Assembly (NCBI RefSeq): GCF_001401755.1
Contig: NZ_KQ474106.1
Location: 155,988-219,987, forward strand
DNA length: 64,000 bases
Direction of reading: 5' to 3'
DNA from: Aquimarina longa SW024
GTDB taxonomy: Bacteria; Bacteroidota; Bacteroidia; Flavobacteriales; Flavobacteriaceae
In this document: positions 1-9,325 of the stretch, piece after piece
Layout of the letters: each line of letters opens with the position of its first letter
Numbering within the stretch: the stretch's first letter is position 1
Translations under genes and position numbers: made by a program
Notes under the pieces: model-generated
Told to the model about the DNA's origin: nothing
Databases searched by the model: none
The model's input: only the letters and a program-made list of their open reading frames with translations

Positions 1-556
1 AATTTGTCATGTTGTCTAATTTTAATTGATAAACCTCTGTAAGATTACGCCCCAATCCATTATAATCAAGTCCATATCCAACAATAAAAGTATTTGGAAT
101 TTCGATTCCTATATAATCTATATGTATTTCTTTAGTATATACTTCAGGCTTATAAAATAAGGTTGCTATTTTAAATGATGAACATCCTTTTTTAAGGATT
201 ATTTTTTCTAATATCTCTACAGTATTACCTGTATCTACTATATCCTCTAAAACAACTACTGTTCTCCCAGATAATTCTCTATCTACTCCTATCAGTTCTT
301 TAACCTCGCCTGTAGTTTCTGTACCTTTATAAGAGGCTAGTTTCACAAAACTAACCTCACAATCATAATCAAAGCGTTTCAAAACTTCTGAAGCAAACAT
401 AAATGCTCCATTTAACACCCCAATAAACAAAGGGTTTTTATCAGCTAGATCTTTATTTAGCCTATTCGCTATTTGATCTATTGCTGTTATTATTTTTCCT
501 TCATTAATAAAAGGAGTAAACTGTAAATCATGCAGTCTTATAGTTTTATTTTGCAC
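1..556 (-). CDS. hpt: Hypoxanthine phosphoribosyltransferase, 3' end cut by window edge
   Basis: Purine salvage enzyme that joins hypoxanthine or guanine to PRPP in the cytoplasm. Translation of the minus strand from a GTG at 556 gives at least 185 codons with no stop before the window edge. The PRPP-binding loop is plain (VVVLEDIVDTGNT), and FIGVLNGAFMFASEV and the C-terminal FIVGYGLDYN stretch are typical of the family. No ATG lies between the upstream in-frame stop and this GTG, so GTG is the best start. A -7 element sits about 35 nt upstream. The protein is near full family length (about 175-185 residues), so little is missing. Confidence 0.93.
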   Translation of the reverse strand, partial: MQNKTIRLHDLQFTPFINEGKIITAIDQIANRLNKDLADKNPLFIGVLNGAFMFASEVLKRFDYDCEVSFVKLASYKGTETTGEVKELIGVDRELSGRTVVVLEDIVDTGNTVEILEKIILKKGCSSFKIATLFYKPEVYTKEIHIDYIGIEIPNTFIVGYGLDYNGLGRNLTEVYQLKLDNMTN

Positions 557-589
557 CTGCTTTAGTTTGATTTTTTAAATTTGAAGCCG

Positions 590-597
590 CAAAGATA
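590..597 (-). promoter_or_regulatory. Putative -7 element of hpt
   Basis: TATCTTTG on the minus strand matches the Bacteroidota TAnnTTTG consensus, 33 nt before the hpt start codon. No clear -33 TTG element was identified. Confidence 0.5.
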
Positions 598-768
598 GTA
601 ATTAGAAATGAGCATAACTAAGAATTACAAAAACAACATAAACGGTTCTTATCTTGAATGCTATCAATATTTTAAAATACAAAAACAAGATTATAAAAAA
701 ATAACACTTATAATAGCTATACTTTTGTATTTACCATACATTATTATGGTTATTCTTTTTGAAAAAAT

Positions 769-776
769 TATTTTTG
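769..776 (+). promoter_or_regulatory. Putative -7 element of purKE
   Basis: TATTTTTG matches TAnnTTTG and lies 32 nt before the purK ATG. It falls inside a 66-codon open frame (608-808), which argues that this frame is not a gene. Confidence 0.55.
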
Positions 777-807
777 CATTTTTAAGACAAATTCTGAAAA
801 CCCCATA

Positions 808-1965
808 ATGATAAATTTTTTCTCATCAAACTTTAAACTAGGAATACTAGGAGGCGGTCAATTAGGCAAAATGATGTTATATGAAACCCGAAAGTATGAC
901 ATTAAAACATATGTTCTTGATCCTAGCCAGGATGCTCCGTGTAAAATAGCGTGTGATCATTTTCAACAAGGTAATCTATTGGATTATGATACTGTTTACA
1001 ATTTTGGAAAAAAAGTAGACATACTTACCTTCGAAATAGAGTCCGTTAACCTAAAAGCATTAGCACAATTAGAAAAAGAAGGCAAGAAAGTATATCCAAG
1101 CTACAAGACTCTAGAAAAAATACAAAATAAAGGAATTCAAAAACTTTTTTACAAAGACAATAAAATTCCTACTGCAGAATTTACTCGTTTTTCAAATAAA
1201 GCACACCTTACTGAGGGTATCACTAGTAATAAAATCAAACTTCCTTTTGTATGGAAAAGTACCCAAGGAGGATATGACGGTAAGGGAGTATCTATTGTCA
1301 AATCAGGTGCTGATTTAGCAAAACTACCCGATACAGAGTGTATTGCAGAAAGTTTAGTTGATTTTAAAAATGAATTAGCCGTAATTGTCGTTCGTAATCC
1401 TAGTGGAGAAATTAGAACATATCCTGTTGTAGAAATGGAATTTCATCCAGAAGCTAATCAGGTAGAATATGTAATTTGCCCAGCAAGAATTGACACTACT
1501 ATTGCTAAAAAAGCCATACAGATTGCCGAAAAAGTGTCTAAAGTTTTTGAACATGTTGGTATACTGGCAATAGAAATGTTTCAAACACAAGATGATGACA
1601 TTCTTGTAAACGAAGTTTCTCCGAGACCTCATAATAGTGGACATTATAGCATAGAAGCCAGTTACACTAATCAATTTGAGCAACACATAAGAGCCATTCT
1701 AGATTTACCCCTAGGATCTACAGAAAGTAAAACTAGTGGGGTTATGGTAAATTTGGTAGGAGAAGAAGGACATACAGGTGATGTAGTATATAAAAACATC
1801 GAAGATATTATGAAAATGAGAGGTGTAACCCCTCATATTTATGGTAAAAAACAAACAAGACCCTATAGAAAAATGGGGCATGTTACCATAATACACGAAA
1901 ATATTGATGAAGCAAGGAAAATTGCTGAAAAAGTAAAAACCACAATACAAGTGATTAGCAAATAA
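808..1965 (+). CDS. purK: 5-(carboxyamino)imidazole ribonucleotide synthase
   Basis: ATP-dependent carboxylation of AIR to N5-CAIR in de novo purine synthesis, in the cytoplasm. The 385-residue protein is an ATP-grasp enzyme. It opens with the PurK nucleotide motif GILGGGQLGKM (residues 12-22), continues with the ATP-grasp core (PFVWKSTQGGYDGKG, about 146-160) and has the C-terminal NEVSPRPHNSGH segment. Its length is normal for PurK. purE follows after 79 nt on the same strand, forming the usual purKE pair. A -7 element lies just upstream. Confidence 0.96.
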   Translation: MINFFSSNFKLGILGGGQLGKMMLYETRKYDIKTYVLDPSQDAPCKIACDHFQQGNLLDYDTVYNFGKKVDILTFEIESVNLKALAQLEKEGKKVYPSYKTLEKIQNKGIQKLFYKDNKIPTAEFTRFSNKAHLTEGITSNKIKLPFVWKSTQGGYDGKGVSIVKSGADLAKLPDTECIAESLVDFKNELAVIVVRNPSGEIRTYPVVEMEFHPEANQVEYVICPARIDTTIAKKAIQIAEKVSKVFEHVGILAIEMFQTQDDDILVNEVSPRPHNSGHYSIEASYTNQFEQHIRAILDLPLGSTESKTSGVMVNLVGEEGHTGDVVYKNIEDIMKMRGVTPHIYGKKQTRPYRKMGHVTIIHENIDEARKIAEKVKTTIQVISK

Positions 1966-2044
1966 AGAACTGAGTTTGAGGTTTGATAAAAAAGCATATT
2001 TACTTTAAAAAAAATATTAAAAAACAATAACAATATATAACACA

Positions 2045-2530
2045 ATGAGTAAAGTAGGGGTAATAATGGGCAGTACTAGCGATATGCCAATAATGGAAAA
2101 AGCTATAGAAATATTACAAAGTTTTGATATAGAAGTAGAAGTTGATATTGTCTCAGCGCACCGTACACCAGATAAATTGTTTGATTATGGTAAAAATGCT
2201 CATAGTAGAGGGATAAACGTTATTATTGCAGGAGCTGGCGGCGCTGCACATCTTCCTGGCATGATAGCCTCTCTATCTCCTCTACCAGTAATAGGTGTAC
2301 CTGTTAAATCCCGTAATTCTATAGATGGATGGGATTCTGTTTTATCTATTCTACAGATGCCTGGTGGAGTACCCGTGGCAACGGTAGCCTTAGATGGCGC
2401 ATTAAATGCAGGTATTTTAGCAGCACAGATTATAGGTACTAATGATACATTAGTTTTGGATAAAATTATAATGTATAAAGAAGGCTTAAAACAAAAGGTT
2501 ATTGAAGGAGCTAAACAAATTAAAAGATAG
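2045..2530 (+). CDS. purE: N5-carboxyaminoimidazole ribonucleotide mutase
   Basis: Class I PurE, which converts N5-CAIR to CAIR directly after PurK. The 161-residue protein shows the N-terminal GSTSDMP phosphate-binding motif, the SAHRTPDK segment with the catalytic histidine, and the AGAGGAAHLPGM loop. Length and motifs are typical. It is co-oriented with purK and probably shares its promoter. No obvious terminator follows directly; the nearest hairpin is over 400 nt downstream. Confidence 0.96.
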   Translation: MSKVGVIMGSTSDMPIMEKAIEILQSFDIEVEVDIVSAHRTPDKLFDYGKNAHSRGINVIIAGAGGAAHLPGMIASLSPLPVIGVPVKSRNSIDGWDSVLSILQMPGGVPVATVALDGALNAGILAAQIIGTNDTLVLDKIIMYKEGLKQKVIEGAKQIKR

Positions 2531-2643
2531 CCACAACCATTTTTAAAAACAAAAATAGCAGTTCTCTCCTCCTTTTTTATGTGGATCTCAAATATTTGAT
2601 TCAGACTATTCAATAGAATCTCATAAAGCTTTAAATGAATTCT

Positions 2644-2708
2644 AACCTATTTCGGAATGACAATGACGGTAAAAACAATATCACATCGTTGTCATTCCGA
2701 AGTAGGTT
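2644..2708. repeat. Long inverted repeat with 23-bp arms
   Basis: Arms 2644-2666 and 2686-2708 match at 21 of 23 positions; both mismatches can form G-U pairs in RNA. The loop is 19 nt. The core CGGAATGACAA resembles REP-like intergenic repeats often seen in Flavobacteriia, but no second copy was found in this window. No U-tract follows, so it is not a classic terminator. Confidence 0.6.
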
Positions 2709-2947
2709 GTAATTTACAATAGAATAAAATAAGTTTTTATTTTTTCAAGATTTTATAATCATTTATATATCTATAATCAATAACTTTAGGGACATTTTCT
2801 ATGAGATATATCTTTCTAAAGATATTGTATTATAGCAATTAGAGATAAAGCGTTATAAAACTATTCCTACTCAATTGTAGATCAAAATGTATTTATAGTA
2901 TAGTAGTTTCTGGCAATAAATTAATAGTTGAAGAAATAAAATGATAT

Positions 2948-3080
2948 CAAAAAAAAAGAGCCACTCCTCAGTGACTCTTTTGAATATCAGGTCTTATAAA
3001 AGAATATAACAATATTTATTAACCAACTTAAATATATTACACAAAAAAATTCAATATAAGACCATTACTCTTAAAACCTG
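2948..3080 (-). ncRNA. Candidate small RNA, minus strand
   Basis: A minus-strand TACCTTTG (3084-3091) would start a transcript near 3078. It would run to the hairpin at 2954-2981 (arms of 12 with one mismatch), followed on that strand by a run of U from the A-tract just left of the hairpin. No open reading frame of note lies inside. This is an inference from promoter and terminator placement only. Confidence 0.25.
2954..2981 (-). terminator. Rho-independent terminator hairpin
   Basis: Inverted repeat AAAAGAGCCACT / AGTGACTCTTTT around a CCTC loop with one mismatch. The A-run on its left gives a U-tract on the minus strand; the T-run on its right is short. It could also stop leftover purKE transcription. 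Confidence 0.6.
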
Positions 3081-3109
3081 AAACAAAGGTAAAACCTTAC
3101 TTTTGTTAC

Positions 3110-3300
3110 ACAAAAAAAGTAATGTTAAAATATTCCACATTTCGACAAAAAGCATATATACTCGTCAAAAAACACAAAAAAACCAATTATTCTTATTTTT
3201 TCAGTATTGAAGTAGGTGAAAAAACACGAAATAACAACTAAAAACAATGTAGAAATCAAAAATAGAAAGAAAAAGAGCTACAATAATTGTAGCTCTTTCA
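3110..3300 (+). ncRNA. Candidate small RNA, plus strand
   Basis: A plus-strand TACTTTTG (3098-3105) lies about 170 nt before a perfect 12-bp hairpin (3272-3298) whose 3' arm ends in TTT. No reading frame of note lies between them. It diverges from the minus-strand candidate across about 20 bp. Only the layout supports it. Confidence 0.22.
3272..3298 (+). terminator. Perfect 12-bp hairpin, terminator-like
   Basis: AAAGAGCTACAA and TTGTAGCTCTTT pair perfectly around a TAA loop, with an A-rich 5' flank. No annotated gene ends nearby, so it either closes a small transcript or acts on read-through toward the M3 peptidase gene. Confidence 0.6.
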
Positions 3301-3525
3301 ATATATTTGGTCATTGTATTAGAACGATTATTAATATTCATACCCCTAATAAAAATAATCGACGATACTAACACTAGACCATACTAATAAACCTGATCAA
3401 ATCTATCAGTATAAAATTTAGTTTAGTCAAAATTTCATATAACTCATAAGCATTTTTCGATGAAAAGCTATTTTTTTCGATATAAGATCAAGAAATAATT
3501 AATATCAAAAGAAATTATCATTACT

Positions 3526-5550
3526 ATGATTACCAATCCATTATTAAAACCATTCGACATAGCTCCGTTTTCTAAAATAACATCAGATCATTTTTTACCA
3601 GCAATAAAAAACGGTATAGCAATTGCAAAACAAGAAGTAAATACTATAACTTCTAATAATGAGCCACCTACATTCTCTAATACTATAGAGGCTTTGGATT
3701 ATTCTGGAGAATTATTAGATAGAATAACCAGTGTATTTTTTAATCTAAATAGTGCAGAGACTACTGATGAAATTCAAAAAATAGCACAAGAAGTATCTCC
3801 TCTGCTCTCAGAATTCAGCAATGACATAGCACTTAATTTAGATTTATTTAAACGAATTGAAGTAGTTTACCAACAAAGAGAATCTTTAATGCTAACTCCT
3901 GAACAATTTAGGCTTGTAGAAAAAAGATATCGTTCTTTTTCTAGAAATGGTGCAAATCTTCCGGAAAAAGAAAAAGAAAAACTCAGAAAAATAGATACCG
4001 AGCTTTCTACATTAAGTCTAAAATTTGGTGAAAATATATTGGCAGAAACAAATAAGTTCGAAATGTTGCTTACTAATGAATCAGACCTAACAGGTTTACC
4101 AGAAGGTGCAAAAGAAGCAGCAAAAGCTATGGCAAAAGCTAAAAACAAAGAAGGATGGTTAATAACTCTAGATTATCCTAGCTATATCCCATTTATTACT
4201 TATGCTGATAATCGCGAGTTACGCAAAAAAATATCTCTTGCCTTTGGAGCCAAAGGTTTTCATGATAATGATTTAGACAATCAAGAGATTGTATTAAAAA
4301 TCGCAAACCTTAGACATCAACGTGCACTATTATTAGGATACTCTTCTCATGCAGATTATATTCTCGAAGAACGAATGGCAGAAACTCCTGATAGAGTATT
4401 CTCTTTTCTGAATGAAATCCTAGAAAAAGCAAAACCTGCAGCTGAGAAAGAATTTAAAGAACTAGAGGCTTTTGCCAAAGAACTAGACGGAATTGATCGA
4501 CTTCAAAAATGGGATGGAGCTTATTATTCTGAAAAATTGAAGCAAAAACGCTTTGATTTAGATGATGAAAAATTGAAACCATACTTTAAATTAGAAAATG
4601 TAATTAATGGAGTCTTTACTATTGCCACAAAATTATTTGGACTTCAGTTTGAAGAAATAGATACCGTAGATAAATATCATGCAGAAGTAAAAACATATCG
4701 TGTCACAAATCTTGAAAATAATTTCGTCTCTTTATTTTATGCTGATTTTCACCCTAGGTCAGGAAAACGTAATGGAGCATGGATGACTTCTTATAAATCA
4801 CAAATGATAAAAAGTGATAAAAATATAAGACCACACGTTTCTATCGTATGCAACTTTACAAAACCCACTCCTAGCAAACCATCATTATTAACCTTTAATG
4901 AGGTTACTACTCTATTCCATGAATTTGGTCATGCATTACATGGTATGCTAGCAAATACGACATATCCAAGCTTATCAGGTACTAATGTATACTGGGATTT
5001 TGTAGAATTACCTAGTCAGGTACTAGAAAACTGGTGTTATGAAAAAGAAGCTTTAGAGCTTTTTGCCAAACACTATGAAACAGAAGAAATAATCCCTATG
5101 GAATTAGTTAAAAAAATCAAAGAGTCTTCGACTTTTATGGAAGGTATGGCAACATTACGTCAATTAAGTTTTGGATTACTCGATATGGCATGGCATTCAA
5201 AAGATCCAAGTACCATTAAGAATGTAAAGGAATATGAAGAAAAAGTTTTTTCGACAACTTCTCTATACCCTAATGTAAAGGAAAATTGTATGAGTACCGC
5301 TTTTTCTCATATTTTTCAGGGAGGATATTCTGCAGGATATTACTCATACAAATGGGCTGAGGTATTAGATGCAGATGCTTTTGAATATTTTAAAGAAAAT
5401 GGAATTTTTAATCCTGAAATCGCAGCAAAGTTTAAAGAACATGTATTAGCAAAAGGAGGTACAGAAAATCCAATGATTCTTTACAAACGTTTTAGAGGTC
5501 AAGAACCTAAACCTGAAGCGTTATTAAAAAGAGCAGGATTGATAAAATAA
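3526..5550 (+). CDS. M3 family oligopeptidase
   Basis: Zinc metallopeptidase of family M3 (oligopeptidase A / peptidyl-dipeptidase Dcp group), which trims short peptides in the cytoplasm or periplasm. The 674-residue length is normal. The active-site motif FHEFGHALH is at about residues 464-472. The downstream SGTNVYWDFVELPSQ segment, with its glutamate ligand, is intact. No signal peptide is visible. The sequence mixes Dcp-like and OpdA-like features, so no gene symbol is given. It stands alone and ends in a strong hairpin at 5576. Confidence 0.9.
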   Translation: MITNPLLKPFDIAPFSKITSDHFLPAIKNGIAIAKQEVNTITSNNEPPTFSNTIEALDYSGELLDRITSVFFNLNSAETTDEIQKIAQEVSPLLSEFSNDIALNLDLFKRIEVVYQQRESLMLTPEQFRLVEKRYRSFSRNGANLPEKEKEKLRKIDTELSTLSLKFGENILAETNKFEMLLTNESDLTGLPEGAKEAAKAMAKAKNKEGWLITLDYPSYIPFITYADNRELRKKISLAFGAKGFHDNDLDNQEIVLKIANLRHQRALLLGYSSHADYILEERMAETPDRVFSFLNEILEKAKPAAEKEFKELEAFAKELDGIDRLQKWDGAYYSEKLKQKRFDLDDEKLKPYFKLENVINGVFTIATKLFGLQFEEIDTVDKYHAEVKTYRVTNLENNFVSLFYADFHPRSGKRNGAWMTSYKSQMIKSDKNIRPHVSIVCNFTKPTPSKPSLLTFNEVTTLFHEFGHALHGMLANTTYPSLSGTNVYWDFVELPSQVLENWCYEKEALELFAKHYETEEIIPMELVKKIKESSTFMEGMATLRQLSFGLLDMAWHSKDPSTIKNVKEYEEKVFSTTSLYPNVKENCMSTAFSHIFQGGYSAGYYSYKWAEVLDADAFEYFKENGIFNPEIAAKFKEHVLAKGGTENPMILYKRFRGQEPKPEALLKRAGLIK

Positions 5551-5575
5551 CCCCTAGAAATAAATTATATATAAA

Positions 5576-5605
5576 AAGCGTAGTCGACATATATCGACTA
5601 CGCTT
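5576..5605. terminator. Bidirectional terminator between convergent genes
   Basis: Perfect 12-bp stem AAGCGTAGTCGA / TCGACTACGCTT with a 6-nt loop. It lies between the ends of the M3 gene (plus) and the M28 gene (minus), flanked by A-rich and T-rich DNA on both sides. Confidence 0.85.
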
Positions 5606-5632
5606 AATTATATAAAATAACAACTCATTATT

Positions 5633-8014
5633 TTATTTTATAACCATCTGTTTTGCATAACTTTTTGATCCATTAAAAAGCGTCAGGAAGTATGTACCTG
5701 TAGAAAACTTCGAAATATTTATCTGAGTTTCCTTATTTTTAAGTTTAACCTCTTGTACTATATTTCCTTTTATATCTATAATTAGTATACTACCTGTTTT
5801 CCATAAATTATTATTGATAGTGACATTTACATAGTCTCCAGCAACAGGATTAGGATAAAATTCAAACAATAGTGTATCGTCTACTAATGTCTTTTCTAAA
5901 GAAGTACTTCTTGCAAAACCGCCACAAGATCCAATCAGTTTCCAATCGCCACTTATTCTTTCATATAATCTACCTCTATATGTTACACGATCACCCACCT
6001 GGTATGTCTTAGTACCATCATAAGGAGCTACACCAGCACAAGGATCAGAACTTCCTGTAGTTGTAACACTTACAACAGCACTAGCATCAGACACATTTCC
6101 TGCAGCATCTTTAGCCTTAACACTAAACTGATATGTTGTACTAGCAGTTAATCCAGTAACATTTGCTGTAGTTCTTGTTACAGAAGTAATTTTAGTAGCA
6201 CCTTGATATACATCGTACTCAGTTACTCCTACATTATCTGTAGCTGCTGTCCATGATACTGTTAATGTTGTTTCTGTAATATTAGAAGCTGATACTCCTG
6301 TTGGAACCGAAGGAGCCTGAGTATCTCCTCCATTTCCTCCATCACCAATAACAACACTATAATCTTCTACCTCTCCATATTCAAAAGACTCGCAAGCAGT
6401 AGGAATACCATTATATTTCATAGAAACACGCATTCTTGTTTTTCCGGATTTAGCTCCAGAGGGTACTGTAAAACTACCACTTGCCGGTGTTGTCTTAGAA
6501 GCCCCTTTACTCCATACTAATTCTCCTGAATCCAAAAAATCATTATCTTGATTATAATCAATCCATACGGCATATCCTTCATTATAAGTCGTTCCTGTCC
6601 ACTTTGGTGTAACAGTAATCGTATTGTTACCTGTAGATAAATTAGTAGACTCTGCTGTAAAATCACTATATCCTCCACTTCCTGCAACAGATGTTTTATT
6701 AATAGTTCCTAAGGCAACTTTACTAATATATTCATCAGATGTATTTTGACCATTAGAAGCGCAGTAAGTTGTCGGGGTTGGATCTCCTCCTGAAACTCCA
6801 TTAGAAATCTCTATTAAGTACTCCAAGGCTAATTTTGCAAACTTAGCTGCATGGGTAGAATTAGAAGTAGGAAATCTTGATGATGTATCTCTAGAAGTAT
6901 GGATATTAGGATTAGACTCGCTAAACTTTGCTTCAATAGGAAAAGCTGTCTCATATCCTTGCTGTGCAAAACTGTGATGATCTGAGCAACCATAATTGCA
7001 AGCAGAATTATTATACGTAATTTTATGCTTACCAGAAGCATTATAATGATCCATTAATTTTCTAAGAAAGTTATTTAATGAAGTACTATTATATGAGTCT
7101 GTAGTAATAAAAACATCTTCTGTAGACCCTTTATAGTTTGTCATATCCAATTGCATATAACTAACTATATTAACATTTCGATTTTTATAATCTCTTGCTA
7201 TTTCTTTAGATCCAACTAAACCAATTTCTTCTGCTGCGAATGCCATAAATTCTACAGTTCTCTTAGGTTTAAAGTTCATACTAAATAGCACTCTAGCAAC
7301 TTCAGTTATCGTTGCTATACCAGAGGCATTATCATCTGCTCCAGGAGCATTATCCTGCCCTTCTCTAGATGTCGAATCTAAATGCCCTCCTAACACTACA
7401 TATTCATCTGGTTTTTCTGTTCCTGTAACAGTCATAACTACAGACGGCATAGAAGTTCCTGAATGATTTACTAATCTAACTGATACATCACTACGATTAC
7501 CTGCTAGATTTTCCCACTTTGTTTTTAAATCTCTAGAAGCTTTTGCCGCACTACTTTTAGTATGATAACGAGTCCCATAACTCTCCAGCTCCTTAATTTG
7601 CTTATCAATGTTAGTATTATTTACAAGATCTAAACTTTGCTTTACTAATTGATCTTGGGTAATCTCAAAAGCAACCGCCATTTTTGCTAGTGATTTACTT
7701 TTTAATTGCTGAACAGAATTAACCTGTTTTATTGCATTTATAGCATCTTCTCTAGATGTTTCATAAAAGTACCCTGGACCATGCCTTAGCCCTGTATGGT
7801 GTAATTCTTCTGCAGAATGATGGTTTAGCATTACCGCTGTATAATCATTAACGGATTTAATAATCTTCACATCATCAGGATGGTTTTCTTTTAAATGTAA
7901 TGCATCCTGAGTATCCATAGTTGCATAAAACATTTTTGATTTTTCTTGTGCATAAATACAAGATGTAACTACGCTCAATAGCCCCGCAAAAATAAATCGA
8001 TTTAATTTTTTCAT
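5633..8014 (-). CDS. Secreted M28 aminopeptidase with GEVED, FN3, carbohydrate-binding and T9SS sorting domains
   Basis: Extracellular zinc aminopeptidase. The 793-residue protein has an N-terminal signal peptide (about 1-22, ending YAQ). The M28 catalytic domain (about 170-405) carries GGHLDS, PGADDNASG and AAEEIG, which hold the metal ligands and the catalytic glutamate. A GEVED-type beta domain follows (about 440-555; AVWIDYNQDNDF), then a fibronectin type III domain (about 565-650) and a small CBM5/12-like module (about 660-700; YQVGDRVTYRGRLYE). A type A type IX sorting domain (about 720-793, FYPNPV start) closes the protein. Export would go through the system that uses PorV, encoded at 40687. 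It is a single-gene unit. Confidence 0.9.
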   Translation of the reverse strand: MKKLNRFIFAGLLSVVTSCIYAQEKSKMFYATMDTQDALHLKENHPDDVKIIKSVNDYTAVMLNHHSAEELHHTGLRHGPGYFYETSREDAINAIKQVNSVQQLKSKSLAKMAVAFEITQDQLVKQSLDLVNNTNIDKQIKELESYGTRYHTKSSAAKASRDLKTKWENLAGNRSDVSVRLVNHSGTSMPSVVMTVTGTEKPDEYVVLGGHLDSTSREGQDNAPGADDNASGIATITEVARVLFSMNFKPKRTVEFMAFAAEEIGLVGSKEIARDYKNRNVNIVSYMQLDMTNYKGSTEDVFITTDSYNSTSLNNFLRKLMDHYNASGKHKITYNNSACNYGCSDHHSFAQQGYETAFPIEAKFSESNPNIHTSRDTSSRFPTSNSTHAAKFAKLALEYLIEISNGVSGGDPTPTTYCASNGQNTSDEYISKVALGTINKTSVAGSGGYSDFTAESTNLSTGNNTITVTPKWTGTTYNEGYAVWIDYNQDNDFLDSGELVWSKGASKTTPASGSFTVPSGAKSGKTRMRVSMKYNGIPTACESFEYGEVEDYSVVIGDGGNGGDTQAPSVPTGVSASNITETTLTVSWTAATDNVGVTEYDVYQGATKITSVTRTTANVTGLTASTTYQFSVKAKDAAGNVSDASAVVSVTTTGSSDPCAGVAPYDGTKTYQVGDRVTYRGRLYERISGDWKLIGSCGGFARSTSLEKTLVDDTLLFEFYPNPVAGDYVNVTINNNLWKTGSILIIDIKGNIVQEVKLKNKETQINISKFSTGTYFLTLFNGSKSYAKQMVIK

Positions 8015-8717
8015 TTTTAGTTAAAATTTGTTGAGTTTATATATTTGTGTTGTGTGTTTTAATGTACTGAATATTAAACAAACAAAAAAGACGTTTAACT
8101 GTAGAATAGTAATGGTAAATCCGTAAGTGTTACTTAAGTATGATTAATACATTAAATAATTGAAATATTTCAGAAGTTATCATTTAATAAGGCAAACTAA
8201 ACTTTTGTAAATTCCATATACTGAACTCACTAAGAATAGTGCTGATTTCAAAGCAAAAACTCACATTTTAGAGGTGGAATCAATAGTAAAATGAAGTAAC
8301 TTGTAGAAAAACAGTTTACTTTAGTTCTTCTAAAATATTTTATCAGGAAATCAATACCTTTTTTTAACTCATTTATATCTTATCACTAAACTAAACTTCT
8401 TTCTATTCGAAGATTTGATACAACAAGTCATGAGAGATAATATAAAGGTATAGTCAACACCCTTATATAAAGTTTTAAGTTTCATAAGTCATTTTTTTGT
8501 GTTTCAGTAAACGAAACTATCAAAAAAAACATATTTAAGTAATATATAGGTGTCCTAAGTAACTATATATATGTCTCAAACATAATTTAGTACATCTCAA
8601 TAGGCTATCTAAACAATTTATAATAAGTCATTTATAAAAAGACAACTTCAAACGATTGTTTATTCAATGTAGCATCTTTTTACTATTCTTTTAAATAAAA
8701 TAATGAGCAAAAAAGTA
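8015..8717. other. Long intergenic region, no gene seen
   Basis: AT-rich DNA between divergent genes. It holds chance-level TAnnTTTG matches (8040-8047 plus, 8577-8584 minus) and a short palindrome TGAAATATTTCA at 8161-8172. Nothing here supports a coding region. Confidence 0.5.
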
Positions 8718-8749
8718 TTTAAACTTTCAAAAAATACTGAAAGTTTAAA
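8718..8749. promoter_or_regulatory. Perfect inverted repeat, probable operator of the MarR/GbsR-type gene
   Basis: TTTAAACTTTCA and TGAAAGTTTAAA form perfect 12-bp arms around 8 nt, directly upstream of the -7 element of the regulator gene at 8770. The core TTTCA-N8-TGAAA recurs at 9326-9347, which suggests autoregulation by the encoded winged-helix protein. Confidence 0.65.
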
Positions 8750-8757
8750 ATTTTTAA

Positions 8758-8765
8758 TATATTTG
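8758..8765 (+). promoter_or_regulatory. -7 element almost touching the start codon
   Basis: TATATTTG fits TAnnTTTG and ends only 4 nt before the ATG at 8770. Transcription would begin at or beside the start codon, giving a leaderless or near-leaderless mRNA. Confidence 0.5.
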
Positions 8766-8769
8766 TACT

Positions 8770-9273
8770 ATGAATTATGATGAAGCAAAAAACAAATTTA
8801 TTTCTACATGGGGGTCTTTGGGATCTCTATGGGGAATTAACAAAACAATGGCGCAAATTCATGCGCTACTCCTAATATCTCCAGAACCTCTATCCATGGA
8901 AGATATTATGGAACAATTGCAAATTTCTAGAGGAAACACCAGCATGAACCTCCGTCAATTAATGGATTGGGGAATCGTTTTTAAAGAAAATATAATGGGA
9001 GAACGAAAAGAATATTTCACTTCCGAAAAGGATATACAAGAATTAACAAAACAAATTGCTAAAGAAAGAAGCAGGAGAGAACTAAAACCTACCATTAAAA
9101 TCTTAAAAGATGTTTCGAATATGCAGCAAGATGGAACTTCTAAAACTACAGAGCTTATAAAACAAACCAAGGCATTACATGAAATGGCTAGCAACTTAGA
9201 CACCATGATGAATAAAATTGCTACACACGATCATAATTGGTTTACAAAAACATTACTAAAACTGATTAAATAA
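8770..9273 (+). CDS. GbsR/MarR-type winged-helix transcriptional regulator
   Basis: DNA-binding regulator of 167 residues. The winged helix-turn-helix occupies about residues 25-85 (PLSMEDIMEQLQISRGNTSMNL as helix-turn-helix, then the wing GERKEYF). A helical C-terminal half probably serves dimerisation. It heads a same-strand series with the membrane protein, methyltransferase, epimerase and SRPBCC genes. A perfect inverted repeat in its promoter, and a second site with the same half-sites before the next gene, point to control of itself and of the downstream genes. The effector is unknown. Confidence 0.85.
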   Translation: MNYDEAKNKFISTWGSLGSLWGINKTMAQIHALLLISPEPLSMEDIMEQLQISRGNTSMNLRQLMDWGIVFKENIMGERKEYFTSEKDIQELTKQIAKERSRRELKPTIKILKDVSNMQQDGTSKTTELIKQTKALHEMASNLDTMMNKIATHDHNWFTKTLLKLIK

Positions 9274-9289
9274 AATAACAACTAAAAAA

Positions 9290-9317
9290 ACAAGGAGGAA
9301 ATCTCTTTGTTTTTTTT
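9290..9317 (+). terminator. Terminator after the regulator gene
   Basis: ACAAGGAG / CTCTTTGT stem (8 bp, one G-U) with a 5-nt loop and a run of eight T. It separates the regulator from the gene at 9364, which then needs its own promoter. Confidence 0.7.
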
Positions 9318-9325
9318 CAAAATAT

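Larger units (their letters stand above)
2531..3525. other. Gene-free kilobase with repeats and possible small RNAs
   Basis: No convincing protein-coding gene lies between purE and the M3 peptidase. The stretch holds a long inverted repeat (2644-2708), two strong hairpins (2954-2981 and 3272-3298) and a back-to-back pair of TAnnTTTG motifs (3084-3091 minus, 3098-3105 plus). The rest is AT-rich sequence without recognisable structure. Confidence 0.6.

Noticed and set aside
608..808. 66-codon open frame before purK with one hydrophobic stretch
   Set aside because: Very AT-rich composition, contains the purK -7 element, and no recognisable family; probably chance.
8577..8584. TAnnTTTG match on the minus strand as promoter of the secreted M28 peptidase
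   Set aside because: It would imply a leader of over 560 nt; matches of this kind are expected by chance in a gap this long.
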